From Streptococcus sp. LPB0220 (lineage in GTDB: Bacteria > Bacillota > Bacilli > Lactobacillales > Streptococcaceae), in assembly GCF_008727815.1 (NCBI RefSeq), contig NZ_CP044230.1, forward strand, positions 1,038,001-1,102,000: a stretch of 64,000 bases of DNA, in the 5' to 3' direction. A program made the position numbers and the translations under genes. Shown here in pieces: positions 17,821 through 26,979 of this stretch. The notes beneath the pieces were generated by a model. That model was not told where the DNA came from. It did no database searches and saw only the letters and a list, made by a program, of their open reading frames with translations. Every line of letters begins with the position of its first letter. The stretch's first letter is position 1.

Positions 17821-19137
17821 ATGTTACGAAAGGGTTCCCTGACAGGTTTATTACTGTTTGGTATTTTTTTTGGTGCTGGAAACCTGATTTTCCCACCGGC
17901 TCTTGGTGCTTTATCGGGTAATCAATTTTGGCCAGCTATTGCTGGGTTTGTCCTTTCAGGCGTGGGAATTGCCATTGTGACCTTGATTATCGGGACACTC
18001 AATCCTAAAGGTTATATTGATGAGATTTCTCGTAAGATTTCACCTGTTTTCGCGATTGTATACTTAGTTGCGCTGTATCTTTCGATTGGTCCTTTCTTTG
18101 CCATTCCAAGAACGGCGACGGTATCTTTCGAAGTGGGGATAGCCCCCTTATTAGGTGGAATGAATGCCAGTTTAGCACTTTTCATTTTTACCCTGGTCTA
18201 CTTTTTGCTAGCCTTTCTGATTGCTTTGAATCCATCTAAGATTCTAGATCGGATTGGTCGTATATTGACCCCGATCTTTGCGATTCTCATTTTGATCTTG
18301 GTCGTTCTTGGGGCTCTGAAATACAGTGGACATGCTCCAATGGTGGCCACAAAAGCCTATCAGGCATCTGCCTTTGGGCAAGGATTTTTAGAGGGGTACA
18401 ATACCTTGGATGCCTTGGCATCTGTTGCCTTTAGTGTAATCGCGGTGACTACCTTGAATCAACTTGGATTTTCAAGTAAGAAAGAATATATCAAGACCAT
18501 TTGGATGGTTGGGATTGTCGTAGCACTTGGTTTTAGTGTGCTGTATATCGGTTTAGGATATTTGGGGAATCATTTTCCAATTCCGGCTTCTGTTATGGCA
18601 TCTGATACCAATAAAGGGGTGTATGTATTATCAGAAGCGACCAAAGCGATCTTTGGTCCGACTGCTCAGATTTTCCTAGCAGGAATGGTGACGGTAACTT
18701 GCTTTACCACAACAGCTGGTTTGATCGTCTCTACCAGTGAATTCTTCCATAGCACCTTCCCTAAGGTTTCTTACAAGGTCTATGCAAGTGTCTTCACTTT
18801 GATTGGTTTTGCGATTGCAAACCTTGGCTTGAATGCCATTATTGCTTTCTCATTGCCAGTCTTGATGATTCTTTACCCAATCACCATTACCATTGTATTG
18901 ATTGTGATAGTGAATAAATTTGTGGCTCTTTCAAAACCAGGAATGCAACTGACTATTTTCTTGGCCAGCTTGGTTTCTCTTGCAAGTGTTCTGGCAAGTA
19001 CCTTTAAAATTTCACTAGTAGAAAAGGGGATTGCCTTGCTTCCATTTGCGGCTCAATCTCTTCCATGGTTAGTGCCGGTAGTCATCGGGATTCTTTTATC
19101 GCTCGTATTACCAAATAAACAAACGGCAGAAGAATAA
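17821..19137 (+). CDS. brnQ: Branched-chain amino acid:cation symporter
   Basis: A 438-residue LIVCS-family transporter importing leucine, isoleucine and valine with sodium or protons. About twelve hydrophobic segments; the N-terminal LLLFGIFFGAGNLIFPPALG is the family signature. Well-placed AAGGAG before ATG. It is transcribed alone, divergent from the ydcF-like gene, with its own terminator. With ilvD later in the window it marks branched-chain amino acid supply, typically CodY-controlled, though I saw no convincing CodY box here. Confidence 0.95.
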   Translation: MLRKGSLTGLLLFGIFFGAGNLIFPPALGALSGNQFWPAIAGFVLSGVGIAIVTLIIGTLNPKGYIDEISRKISPVFAIVYLVALYLSIGPFFAIPRTATVSFEVGIAPLLGGMNASLALFIFTLVYFLLAFLIALNPSKILDRIGRILTPIFAILILILVVLGALKYSGHAPMVATKAYQASAFGQGFLEGYNTLDALASVAFSVIAVTTLNQLGFSSKKEYIKTIWMVGIVVALGFSVLYIGLGYLGNHFPIPASVMASDTNKGVYVLSEATKAIFGPTAQIFLAGMVTVTCFTTTAGLIVSTSEFFHSTFPKVSYKVYASVFTLIGFAIANLGLNAIIAFSLPVLMILYPITITIVLIVIVNKFVALSKPGMQLTIFLASLVSLASVLASTFKISLVEKGIALLPFAAQSLPWLVPVVIGILLSLVLPNKQTAEE

Positions 19138-19146
19138 GTTATATTA

Positions 19147-19179
19147 AAAACTCTAAAGTTTTGTGCTTTAGGGTTTTTC
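19147..19179 (+). terminator. brnQ terminator
   Basis: AAAACTCTAAAG and CTTTAGGGTTTT pair (with one G-T) around a 7-base loop, ending in a T-run. Confidence 0.75.
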
Positions 19180-19291
19180 TTTCGAAACTAGTATCTAAAT
19201 CCAAACTTTAGTAAAAAAACGTAGCAGAAATTTTTATTTTTTGTCAGTCAATGTTATACTGAATGTAGCATATCAATATACGGAGTGAACT

Positions 19292-19999
19292 ATGAATCCA
19301 ATCATTTTTTCATTGACAGTTTTTCTTGCGGGTATTCTGTCTTTCTTTTCTCCCTGTGTCTTTCCTTTGCTACCTGTTTATATTGGAATCTTGCTAGGAA
19401 GTGATCAGGAAAAGGCTATCCAATTGTTCGGGAAAAAAATTCGCTGGCATGGCTTGCTGAAAACCCTATGTTTTATTGCTGGTATTTCTGTTATTTTCCT
19501 CCTCATTGGTTTTGGAGCGGGCTTGCTTGGAAAGATCATGTACACCAATTGGTTCCGTTATCTGATGGGAGCCCTCATCATTATCCTTGGTCTTCATCAG
19601 ATGGAAGTCTTTCACTTTCATTTCCTTGAGAAGCAAAAAACAATGGATTTTGGAGCCAACAAACAGAAGAATGAGTTGTTTTCAGCTTTTCTCCTTGGTC
19701 TTGGCTTTAGTTTTGGTTGGACGCCTTGTATCGGCCCTGTATTGGGATCAGTTCTTGCTCTAGCAGCATCGGATGGGCAAGATGCTCTTATGGGAGCTAT
19801 TTATCTCCTTGTTTATACCTTGGGAATGGCTCTTCCGTTTTTACTGTTGGCCTTAGCATCTAGTCTGGTCCTACCTTACTTTAATCGTCTCAAACCCCAT
19901 TTGTTGTTGCTGAAGAAAATCGGCGGAGCCATCATTATTCTGATGGGAATTCTCTTACTTTTGGGACAATTGAACAGTTTGTCATCTATCTTTTCATAA
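19292..19999 (+). CDS. ccdA: Cytochrome c biogenesis-type thiol-electron carrier CcdA
   Basis: A 235-residue membrane protein with six hydrophobic helices carrying reducing equivalents from cytoplasmic thioredoxin to the outside. The two CcdA cysteines are visible in FFSPCVFPLLPVY (helix 1) and FGWTPCIGPVLGS (helix 4). It is 21 bases before a thioredoxin-like lipoprotein gene, the same pairing as pneumococcal ccdA-etrx, where the electrons go to surface methionine sulfoxide reductase. No msrAB gene follows here. Confidence 0.93.
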   Translation: MNPIIFSLTVFLAGILSFFSPCVFPLLPVYIGILLGSDQEKAIQLFGKKIRWHGLLKTLCFIAGISVIFLLIGFGAGLLGKIMYTNWFRYLMGALIIILGLHQMEVFHFHFLEKQKTMDFGANKQKNELFSAFLLGLGFSFGWTPCIGPVLGSVLALAASDGQDALMGAIYLLVYTLGMALPFLLLALASSLVLPYFNRLKPHLLLLKKIGGAIIILMGILLLLGQLNSLSSIFS

Positions 20000-20020
20000 A
20001 ATAATCCGGAGGTTTAACGC

Positions 20021-20584
20021 ATGATGAAAGGTATTAAATACGCTTGTTTCTCAGTTCTCTCTTTAGCTTTGCTGTCAGCTTGTTCCATGAATCAATCCAG
20101 TGAGAGTAGTATGGACAATCAGCCAACAATGAATACAACAACGAATAAGAATGCTTTGGTAGGAAAAGACGCTAGTGACTTTGAACTAAAAGATATGAAG
20201 GGGAATACGGTTAAACTTTCAGACTACAAAGGGAAGAAGGTTTATTTGAAATTTTGGGCAACCTGGTGTGGCCCTTGCCGGCAAAGTATGCCTGAACTAG
20301 AGAAACTGGTCAAGGATACGGATAGAGACTTTGAAATTCTGACCATTATGGCACCAGGACTCCAAGGTGAAAAAACAGAAGAAGAATTCGTTAAATGGTT
20401 TGATCAACAAGATTACAAGTCCGTACCGGTCTTGTACAATCCAGATGGTTCTGCATTTGCAGATTATCAGGTTCGCTCTATTCCTACAGAAGTCTTTATA
20501 GACAGTCATGGGAAAATTGGACATGTCCAATTAGGGGCTATTTCAAACGAAGATGCTAAGAAGATCATCAAGGAGTTACAATAA
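20021..20584 (+). CDS. Surface thioredoxin-like lipoprotein (Etrx/TlpA type)
   Basis: A 187-residue redoxin. The N-terminus is a lipoprotein signal with lipobox LLSAC near residue 21, followed by a serine/asparagine-rich linker and a TlpA-like domain with the redox-active WCGPC in KFWATWCGPCRQSMPE. It should sit on the outer face of the membrane and be reduced by CcdA, encoded just upstream. In pneumococcus such proteins reduce the MsrAB2 repair enzyme; that partner is absent from this locus, so the client protein here is open. Confidence 0.92.
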   Translation: MMKGIKYACFSVLSLALLSACSMNQSSESSMDNQPTMNTTTNKNALVGKDASDFELKDMKGNTVKLSDYKGKKVYLKFWATWCGPCRQSMPELEKLVKDTDRDFEILTIMAPGLQGEKTEEEFVKWFDQQDYKSVPVLYNPDGSAFADYQVRSIPTEVFIDSHGKIGHVQLGAISNEDAKKIIKELQ

Positions 20585-20613
20585 AAAAATGAAGCACGAA
20601 GCTTCATTTTTTC
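20583..20613. terminator. Bidirectional terminator
   Basis: AAAAAATGAAGC and GCTTCATTTTTT are complementary around a 5-base loop, placed between the convergent thioredoxin lipoprotein and oxidoreductase genes. Confidence 0.85.
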
Positions 20614-20620
20614 TAGTTTC

Positions 20621-21865
20621 TTAGTTGCTTGCACCAGAAGTGGCATCGGCATCTCCGTGCCCTCCGTCACCATGTCCTCCAGCATCAGAAGCACCAGAAG
20701 TTGCATCTGCACTACCGTGTCCACCAGCAGGAGCAAATGGACCGCTTCCGCCAACTAGACGTTGACCTGTTGTTTGCAGGTACCAGTCCAACCATGGTTT
20801 GAAGTTGAAGACAATCTCATTGATACCAGCGTAAGAACCATCTTCATAGTACATAGCTTGGTAGTTGTGAGTGTTGATCACGCCTTCAGGAGATCCTGGA
20901 ACAATGGTCCGAACATAGTCTTGGTTACCGTTACGAAGGGTACCAATCACCCATTCCACGTTTTTCATACGTGCTGGTGGTAGGGAGCCGTGAACGGTTG
21001 ACATCCGGCTTCCTGATTGAGGTGGCACGCGTTTAGCAAACATGGTATCTGGATCTTGATGGGCATTGTTGTAGTAGAGGAATTGGTTGTTATCATCGGC
21101 ATAAGTCAATTCAAATGGCATAGCCTTTAAGAACATATCAATTTGGTTAACAGTTAGGATACCGTGGTCGAGTTTGACATAGGTATCGCCAGAAACGGCA
21201 CCAGTGATTTCAGCTACTTTTTCTACCCAATCTGGATCGTCAGGATCGACTTCAGTAACAGTTGTAGCGATTGGATGATTACAATCCAAGTCTTCTGGTT
21301 CAATTGGTTTTGGTTTTTTCAATTTCGATACAACCTCAACGTATTTCATAAAATTATCCAAGCAGGTTTCAAGGAATTTGACGGTTCCCTCGTTGATGAT
21401 ATTGCCGTTTTCGTCAAAAGCTTCTTTTGCTTTTCCAAGAAGGAATTCATTTCCTGGAAGGGTATAAGCATTGACACCTGGGGCATCTAGGATCTTACGG
21501 AGGTGAACTTGTGCACGTGAAGTCCCTTGATCGTAGTAAGAAGCACCGACGATCATGACTGGTTTGTTTTCAAATGGATGCACCTCGAAAGATAGCCATT
21601 CAAGAACAGACTTGAGAGCAGCAGAGATTGTATGGTTGTGCTCTGGAGTGGCAATGATAACACCATCTGCACGAGTGATTTTGTTATATAAGAGACGTAA
21701 TTGGAAACTTTCGTCCCATTTTTCATCTTGGTTAAACATTGGAACTTCGTCGATTTCAAGAACTTCCAATTCAAATTTGATTTTAAATTGGCGGCGAATG
21801 AATTCCAAAAGTTTACGGTTATATGATTGATCGTAGTTCGATCCTACAAGTCCAACAAATTTCAT
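20621..21865 (-). CDS. NADPH:FMN reductase-PAS protein with two flavinylation motifs
   Basis: A 414-residue protein in three parts. Residues 1-195 are a flavodoxin-like NADPH-dependent FMN reductase (VGSNYDQSYNRKL, then ATPEHNHTISAALKSVLEWLS). Residues about 228-372 resemble a PAS domain of the DUF438/PAS_10 kind (GILTVNQIDMFLKAMPFELT, FKPWLDWYLQ). The last 40 residues are a Gly/His/Asp/Ala-rich tail with two near-repeats, each carrying DATSGAS (387-393 and 407-413). This fits D-x-x-[ST]-G-A-[ST], the ApbE target where FMN is esterified to the Ser/Thr. An apbE gene is two genes upstream on the same strand. No signal peptide, so cytoplasmic. The reductase call is firm; flavinylation is inference from the motif and neighbour. 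Confidence 0.88.
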   Translation of the reverse strand: MKFVGLVGSNYDQSYNRKLLEFIRRQFKIKFELEVLEIDEVPMFNQDEKWDESFQLRLLYNKITRADGVIIATPEHNHTISAALKSVLEWLSFEVHPFENKPVMIVGASYYDQGTSRAQVHLRKILDAPGVNAYTLPGNEFLLGKAKEAFDENGNIINEGTVKFLETCLDNFMKYVEVVSKLKKPKPIEPEDLDCNHPIATTVTEVDPDDPDWVEKVAEITGAVSGDTYVKLDHGILTVNQIDMFLKAMPFELTYADDNNQFLYYNNAHQDPDTMFAKRVPPQSGSRMSTVHGSLPPARMKNVEWVIGTLRNGNQDYVRTIVPGSPEGVINTHNYQAMYYEDGSYAGINEIVFNFKPWLDWYLQTTGQRLVGGSGPFAPAGGHGSADATSGASDAGGHGDGGHGDADATSGASN

Positions 21866-21883
21866 TCTTTTCTGTCTCCTATC

Positions 21884-22489
21884 TTACAAGTTTTCCCAGT
21901 CAAATTCTTCAGCATCTTTGCGAAGTAATTCTTGGGCGCTGCGCAATTTGTCTGTGATTTTTACAAACACACGGAAATCATTGAAGACGGCATCTAATTT
22001 TTGAATGACATCTAAATCCACCAAGTCTCCATTTTGATCAAAGGCTTGCAATGAATGGGAGAGCAAGAATTCATCTGGCAAGACATTCGCTTTGATTTCT
22101 GGAGCATTTAAGATTTGGCGAAGTTGGAGTTGGGCGCGTGAAGATCCCAACGTACCGTATGAAGCCCCAGTAATCATGACCGGTTTGTTTAACAATGGGA
22201 AGACTCCGTATGACAGCCAAGCGAGTGCACTCATCAAGACTGCTGGAATAGAGTGGTCGTATTCTGGAGTCCCAATAATCACCCCATCAGCTTCTTCAAT
22301 TTTGGCAACAATCTCTAAGACAGCTTCAGGCACTTGTTTGTCGGCTGGTTTGTTAAAGACAGGGATATCTTTAATTTCGACCAATTCGATCTCAGCCTTG
22401 TCAGCAAAATGTTTTTGCATGTATTGAAGCAGTTGACGGTTTGTAGAACGTTTGGAGTTAGTCCCCACAATCGCAATAAGTTTTATCAT
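21884..22489 (-). CDS. NAD(P)H-dependent FMN reductase family protein
   Basis: A 201-residue single-domain flavodoxin-like oxidoreductase: LIAIVGTNSKRSTNRQLLQY binds FMN phosphate, and GTPEYDHSIPAVLMSALAWLSYG is the family signature. It resembles the first domain of its downstream neighbour and is probably a paralogue without PAS domain or tail. I start at ATG 22489, preceded by AGGAA; the longer reading runs into apbE. It lies between apbE and the flavinylation-tail protein, probably co-transcribed, and may feed or share flavin with it. Confidence 0.88.
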   Translation of the reverse strand: MIKLIAIVGTNSKRSTNRQLLQYMQKHFADKAEIELVEIKDIPVFNKPADKQVPEAVLEIVAKIEEADGVIIGTPEYDHSIPAVLMSALAWLSYGVFPLLNKPVMITGASYGTLGSSRAQLQLRQILNAPEIKANVLPDEFLLSHSLQAFDQNGDLVDLDVIQKLDAVFNDFRVFVKITDKLRSAQELLRKDAEEFDWENL

Positions 22490-22514
22490 GGAAAATTCCT
22501 TTCTGATAGGAGAA

Positions 22515-23465
22515 TTATAAATAAGATTGAAGCCCACTTGTATAGGCAATCTTGCCTGATTGAGAAACCAATAAGGTATCTATACCAGGAAGTGATTCAA
22601 CAGTGTTGAGGATAGAAGCAGGAGATTCCCCGAACAAGCGGGTAGTCCATATCTCCCCGTCTACGGATCGATCAGATATGATGGTGATACTAGCTAAGTC
22701 TGTCTCGACCGGATAGCCCGTCGCGCTATCAAAGATGTGGTGAAACGACTGGCCGTCAACTTCTAAATGACGCTCGTAGATGCCAGAGGTGACAATAGAT
22801 TTATCCTTGACAGAGAGGACCAGTAGGTGCTGACCCCTTTTTTCGACTGGATTTTGAATGCCAATCCGCCAAGGCTGTTGTTTGATAGGGTGTTGACCGA
22901 CAGTGAGGATATTTCCTCCAAGATCGATTAAGGCATCTGTTACTCCCTGACTCTTTAAAAAGGTTGCAATACAGTCTGCACTATAGCCCTTGGCCAAAGC
23001 TCCTAAATCAATCTTCATTCCAGGACGCGTCAGAAAGACTGTATGGTTTTCTGGGTCGAGCTGGATTTGGTTAGGATCGATCTTGGCCAGGGCTTGATCA
23101 ATTTCCCCTTGCTGGGGACGTCTAGCATCTGAAAATCCAATTCGCCAGGTCTGTACAAGAGGACCAATGGCGATGTTTAAATGGCTGTCTTGAGCTTGAC
23201 TATGCAAGGTACCTAATGCAATCAGTTCAAAAAGATCTGGATGAACTTGGACAGGAGCAATACCAGCTTGGTGATTGACCTCCATGAGTTCAGAACTTGC
23301 ATCATTAGCACTGAAGCGATGTTCGTAGGAGCGAAGAAGTTCAAAGCAGCGGGCTAAGAGTTCATTCGCTTGTGGGTGACAGATCGAAACAGTGATGGTC
23401 GTACCCATCAAACGTTCGGATCGACTACTTAGGTCCACTAAAAATCTATCCTTTCCTATTTTCAC
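22515..23465 (-). CDS. apbE: FAD:protein FMN transferase, cytoplasmic type
   Basis: ApbE transfers FMN from FAD to a Ser/Thr in target proteins. Up to 316 residues with family motifs LMGTTITVSI, GALAKGYSADCIATFL, LIDLGGNILTVG and the C-terminal HHIFDSATGYPVE. There is no signal peptide or lipobox, unlike exported ApbE, so its target should be cytoplasmic. Start is uncertain: GTG at 23465 as given, GTG at 23438 with AGGAAAGG upstream, or ATG at 23408. First gene of the three-gene minus-strand block ending in a protein with two flavinylation motifs. Confidence 0.93.
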   Translation of the reverse strand: MKIGKDRFLVDLSSRSERLMGTTITVSICHPQANELLARCFELLRSYEHRFSANDASSELMEVNHQAGIAPVQVHPDLFELIALGTLHSQAQDSHLNIAIGPLVQTWRIGFSDARRPQQGEIDQALAKIDPNQIQLDPENHTVFLTRPGMKIDLGALAKGYSADCIATFLKSQGVTDALIDLGGNILTVGQHPIKQQPWRIGIQNPVEKRGQHLLVLSVKDKSIVTSGIYERHLEVDGQSFHHIFDSATGYPVETDLASITIISDRSVDGEIWTTRLFGESPASILNTVESLPGIDTLLVSQSGKIAYTSGLQSYL

Positions 23466-23596
23466 TCACTTACAGTATATCAAAAAGATATCGTTTTCAC
23501 AATCCTTTCGAGCATATTGTTTGACATTTTTTGAAACATGTGAAGTGTGATTTTCTGGAAAATTGAAAAAAATATCACAAATTCTGAGCAAAATAA

Positions 23597-23611
23597 TTGT
23601 AACCGATATCA
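23597..23611 (+). promoter_or_regulatory. Candidate cre (CcpA) site upstream of nox
   Basis: TTGTAACCGATATCA fits WTGNAANCGNWNNCW at every constrained position. It overlaps the -35 region of a promoter whose -10 is TATACT at 23621-23626, so CcpA binding would probably repress. The match is degenerate enough to occur by chance. Confidence 0.45.
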
Positions 23612-23662
23612 TTTTTGCGATATACTCAAGAAGTAAATTAAATTAAAGGTAGGATTTATTCT

Positions 23663-25039
23663 ATGAGTAAAATCGTTGTTGTAGGGGCTAACCATGCCGG
23701 AACAGCTTGTATCAACACTATGTTAGATAATTTCGGAAATGAAAATGAAATTGTAGTTTTTGACCAAAACTCAAACATTTCATTCCTTGGATGTGGGATG
23801 GCGCTTTGGATCGGTGAGCAAATCGATGGTCCTGAAGGTCTTTTCTACTCTGACAAAGAAAAATTGGAAGCAAAAGGTGCAAAAGTCTACATGAATTCAC
23901 CTGTTCTTTCAATTGACTATGACAACAAAGTGGTGACTGCAGAAGTTGATGGAAAAGAACACAAAGAATCTTACGAAAAATTGATCTTTGCGACTGGATC
24001 AACACCAATCATTCCTCCAATTAAAGGAGTTGAAATCGTACCTGGTAACCGCGAATTCAAAGCAACACTTGAAAATCTTCAATTCGTTAAATTGTACCAA
24101 AATGCTGAAGAAGTCATCGAAAAATTGAAAGACAACAGCAAACACTTGAACCGTATCGCCGTAGTTGGTGGTGGTTACATCGGTGTTGAACTTGCTGAAG
24201 CTTTCGAACGTCTTGGTAAAGATGTTGTCTTGGTGGATATCGTGGACACTGTCTTGAATGGTTACTACGACAAAGACTTCACTGACATCATGGCGAAAAA
24301 CTTGGAAGACCACAACATCCGTTTGGCACTTGGACAAACAGTTCAAGCGGTTGAAGGAGATGGTAAGGTGGAACGCCTTGTAACCGATAAAGAAACCTTC
24401 GATGTAGATATGGTTATCTTGGCTGTTGGTTTCCGTCCTAATACAGCTCTTGCTGATGGTAAGATCGAACTCTTCCGCAACGGTGCTTTCCTTGTTGATA
24501 AGAAACAAGAAACTTCACTTCCAGGTGTCTACGCAGTTGGTGACTGTGCGACTATCTTCGATAACGCTCGTAACGAAATGAGCTACATTGCTCTTGCATC
24601 TAATGCGGTTCGTTCAGGTATTGTCGGTGCCTACAATGCGACTGGTCATGAATTAGAAGGAATCGGTGTTCAAGGTTCTAACGGTATCTCTATCTACGGC
24701 CTTCACATGGTTTCAACTGGTTTGACGCTTGAAAAAGCGAAAGCTGCAGGCTTCAATGCCACTGAAACTGGCTTTAACGACCTTCAAAAACCTGAATTTA
24801 TCAAACACGATAACTATGAAGTTGGTATCAAGATCGTCTATGATAAAGATACTCGTCAAATCCTTGGAGCTCAAATGGTATCACGTGATAGCGCCATCTC
24901 AATGGCTATCCACATGTTCTCACTTGCGATTCAAGAACACGTGACGATTGATAAATTGGCCTTGACAGACTTGTTCTTCTTGCCACACTTCAACAAACCA
25001 TACAACTACATCACAATGGCAGCTTTAACTGCTGAATAA
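23663..25039 (+). CDS. nox: NADH oxidase, water-forming
   Basis: FAD enzyme reducing oxygen to water with NADH, regenerating NAD and limiting oxygen stress. The 458 residues have the FAD motif [15 protein letters not shown], the redox cysteine in [13 protein letters not shown] near residue 42 (the Nox/Npx cysteine), the NADH-binding [15 protein letters not shown] and the FAD aspartate in [12 protein letters not shown]. Very strong codon bias points to high expression. Divergent from apbE; a possible cre site lies over the promoter and a structured repeat follows the stop. Confidence 0.96.
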   Translation: MSKIVVVGANHAGTACINTMLDNFGNENEIVVFDQNSNISFLGCGMALWIGEQIDGPEGLFYSDKEKLEAKGAKVYMNSPVLSIDYDNKVVTAEVDGKEHKESYEKLIFATGSTPIIPPIKGVEIVPGNREFKATLENLQFVKLYQNAEEVIEKLKDNSKHLNRIAVVGGGYIGVELAEAFERLGKDVVLVDIVDTVLNGYYDKDFTDIMAKNLEDHNIRLALGQTVQAVEGDGKVERLVTDKETFDVDMVILAVGFRPNTALADGKIELFRNGAFLVDKKQETSLPGVYAVGDCATIFDNARNEMSYIALASNAVRSGIVGAYNATGHELEGIGVQGSNGISIYGLHMVSTGLTLEKAKAAGFNATETGFNDLQKPEFIKHDNYEVGIKIVYDKDTRQILGAQMVSRDSAISMAIHMFSLAIQEHVTIDKLALTDLFFLPHFNKPYNYITMAALTAE

Positions 25040-25056
25040 TAGCTAAAGTTCTATTA

Positions 25057-25194
25057 AAAACTTTCCTTAGGTGAGTACGGACGTCAGCGAACTTCTTCGA
25101 AGTTCCAAGACTAATTATTGAGCCTAAGGTCTCAATAATTCCGAGTGCCTGAAACTGTATTGTTTCAGGCACTTTTCTCACAGCGGAAAGTTTT
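25057..25194. repeat. Structured intergenic repeat B, full copy
   Basis: A 138-base element that folds as a multi-branched hairpin: outer arms AAAACTTTCC/GGAAAGTTTT and GTGAG/CTCAC enclose three perfect hairpins, GAACTTC/GAAGTTC, AATTATTGAG/CTCAATAATT and GTGCCTGAAAC/GTTTCAGGCAC. The first half recurs at 32015-32107. Nothing else is visible in the 361 bases between nox and the ClC gene except the downstream promoter area. Confidence 0.85.
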
Positions 25195-25400
25195 GACTTT
25201 TCTTTATTCGTTCCATAATAAATAGAACATATTTATATTTCTTTTTTGAATTTCTTAACTTATTTTACTTGATAAAATGGTTTGTCTACATTCTAAACAA
25301 AACTAACAAGGGTGGTTTTGTTTTTTTCTGTCTTTACATGTATTCAGAGGCAGTGAAATAAGGTATAATGAATAGGATAAGAGTTTGAAGGAGTTAGGGA

Positions 25401-26945
25401 ATGTCTGCAAAAGAAGAAGCCTTTAAAAATGAATTTCAATTTGCATCTAGTTCAATTGTGGCCCATATTGTCAGAGGTGTTCTGGTTGGGATCGTTGTGG
25501 GCTGCATCGTCTCAAGTTTTCGCTTTTTGATCGAACATATTTTTCATTTCGTTCAAGGTGTTTACAAGGAGATGTCTGGTCAACCACTCTATTTGCTGGC
25601 GATGCTGTTGGGGTATGGGGTGATCGTACTGCTTGCTGGTCGCCTCATTCGCACCAATCGGGATATCAAGGGATCAGGAATTCCGCAAGTCGAAGCGGAG
25701 CTTAAGGGCCTCTTGGCGGTGAGCTGGTGGGATACCTTGTGGAAGAAGTATATTCTAGGTGTCTTGGCCATCGGAAGTGGCTTGATGCTTGGTCGTGAAG
25801 GTCCTAGTATTCAATTAGGGGCAATGGGTGGAAAAGGAGTGGCCCATCATTTGAAGGTCAGCCCGGTTGAGGAGCGGTCTTTAATTGCAAGTGGGGCTGC
25901 TGCTGGTCTTGCAGCTGCCTTTAATGCACCTATAGCGGGGCTCTTATTTGTTGTTGAAGAGGTCTACCATCATTTTTCACGTTTCTTTTGGATTTCGACC
26001 TTGGCTGCTAGTTTGACTGCTAATTTCATTTCACTCAATGTCTTTGGTCAAACACCAGTGCTTCATATGCCTCAAAATATTCCACCACTCCATCTGTCTC
26101 AGTACTGGATTTATCTTTTTCTTGGAGTCTTTTTAGGGGCAGCAGGGTATGTCTACGAAATAGTGGTCCTTAATATCGGTCGACTCTATCGTTTGCTAGA
26201 GAAGATTTTCCATGTTCCTTCTCATTATTCTTCTTTATTTGCCTTTGTCTTGATTCTTCCAATCGGCTATTTTCTTCCTCAAATTCTTGGTGGTGGGAAC
26301 CAATTAGTCTTGGATTTAGCTCGAGTACCGTATACAGTGCTGACCATCCTTCTTTATTTTGCGATCCGTTTCATCTGGAGTATGTTGAGCTATGGTAGTG
26401 GCTTACCAGGTGGCATCTTCCTGCCCATACTAGCATTAGGATCACTTTTAGGGGCCATCGTTGGAACCTTCCTCCAAAACATTGGCTTTATCTCTCAAAA
26501 TCAGCTGCCTCTTTTCATCATTTTAGGAATGAGTGGGTATTTTGGAGCTATTTCAAAAGCACCTTTAACAGCGATGATCTTGGTAACAGAGATGGTCGGT
26601 GATATTCGCAGTTTAATGCCCCTAGGTATGGTGACCTTGCTGGCTTATATGATCATGGATCTCTTCCATGGAGCGCCAGTCTATGAAGCCATGCTCGAGC
26701 AATTGTTGCCGGATAAGGCGCAAGAAGAAGGAGAGTTGACTTTAATTGAGATCCCTGTATCAGAAAAGATTGCAGGTAAGCAAGTTCATGAACTGCACCT
26801 CCCTCAAGATATCTTGATCACCACGCAAATGCGAAGCGGTAAGAGCTATACGGTCAATGGCGCGACTCGCTTGTATCTAGGGGATAGCATCTTTGTGGTG
26901 GTTAAAGAATCCGAAATCGGACGGGTCAAAGATATTCTTTTGTAA
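25401..26945 (+). CDS. ClC family H+/Cl- exchange transporter
   Basis: A 514-residue ClC protein with about twelve hydrophobic helices and the selectivity motifs GSGIPQVE, GREGPSIQ (with the gating glutamate) and GSGLPGGIFLPILALG, followed by a TrkA-C-like cytoplasmic domain from about residue 440 (EIPVSEKIAGKQVHEL...). The gating glutamate suggests a proton-coupled exchanger, useful in acid stress or fluoride/chloride handling, but ion preference cannot be decided here. Stands alone upstream of the efe operon. Confidence 0.93.
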   Translation: MSAKEEAFKNEFQFASSSIVAHIVRGVLVGIVVGCIVSSFRFLIEHIFHFVQGVYKEMSGQPLYLLAMLLGYGVIVLLAGRLIRTNRDIKGSGIPQVEAELKGLLAVSWWDTLWKKYILGVLAIGSGLMLGREGPSIQLGAMGGKGVAHHLKVSPVEERSLIASGAAAGLAAAFNAPIAGLLFVVEEVYHHFSRFFWISTLAASLTANFISLNVFGQTPVLHMPQNIPPLHLSQYWIYLFLGVFLGAAGYVYEIVVLNIGRLYRLLEKIFHVPSHYSSLFAFVLILPIGYFLPQILGGGNQLVLDLARVPYTVLTILLYFAIRFIWSMLSYGSGLPGGIFLPILALGSLLGAIVGTFLQNIGFISQNQLPLFIILGMSGYFGAISKAPLTAMILVTEMVGDIRSLMPLGMVTLLAYMIMDLFHGAPVYEAMLEQLLPDKAQEEGELTLIEIPVSEKIAGKQVHELHLPQDILITTQMRSGKSYTVNGATRLYLGDSIFVVVKESEIGRVKDILL

Positions 26946-26979
26946 AAGACAGATTTTTAGAAAAGTTTTTCTATTATTA

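Noticed and set aside
23549-23565. CodY box in the apbE/nox intergenic region (ATTTTCTGGAAAATT)
   Set aside because: Palindromic but with a shifted centre; about three mismatches when aligned to the 15-base consensus.
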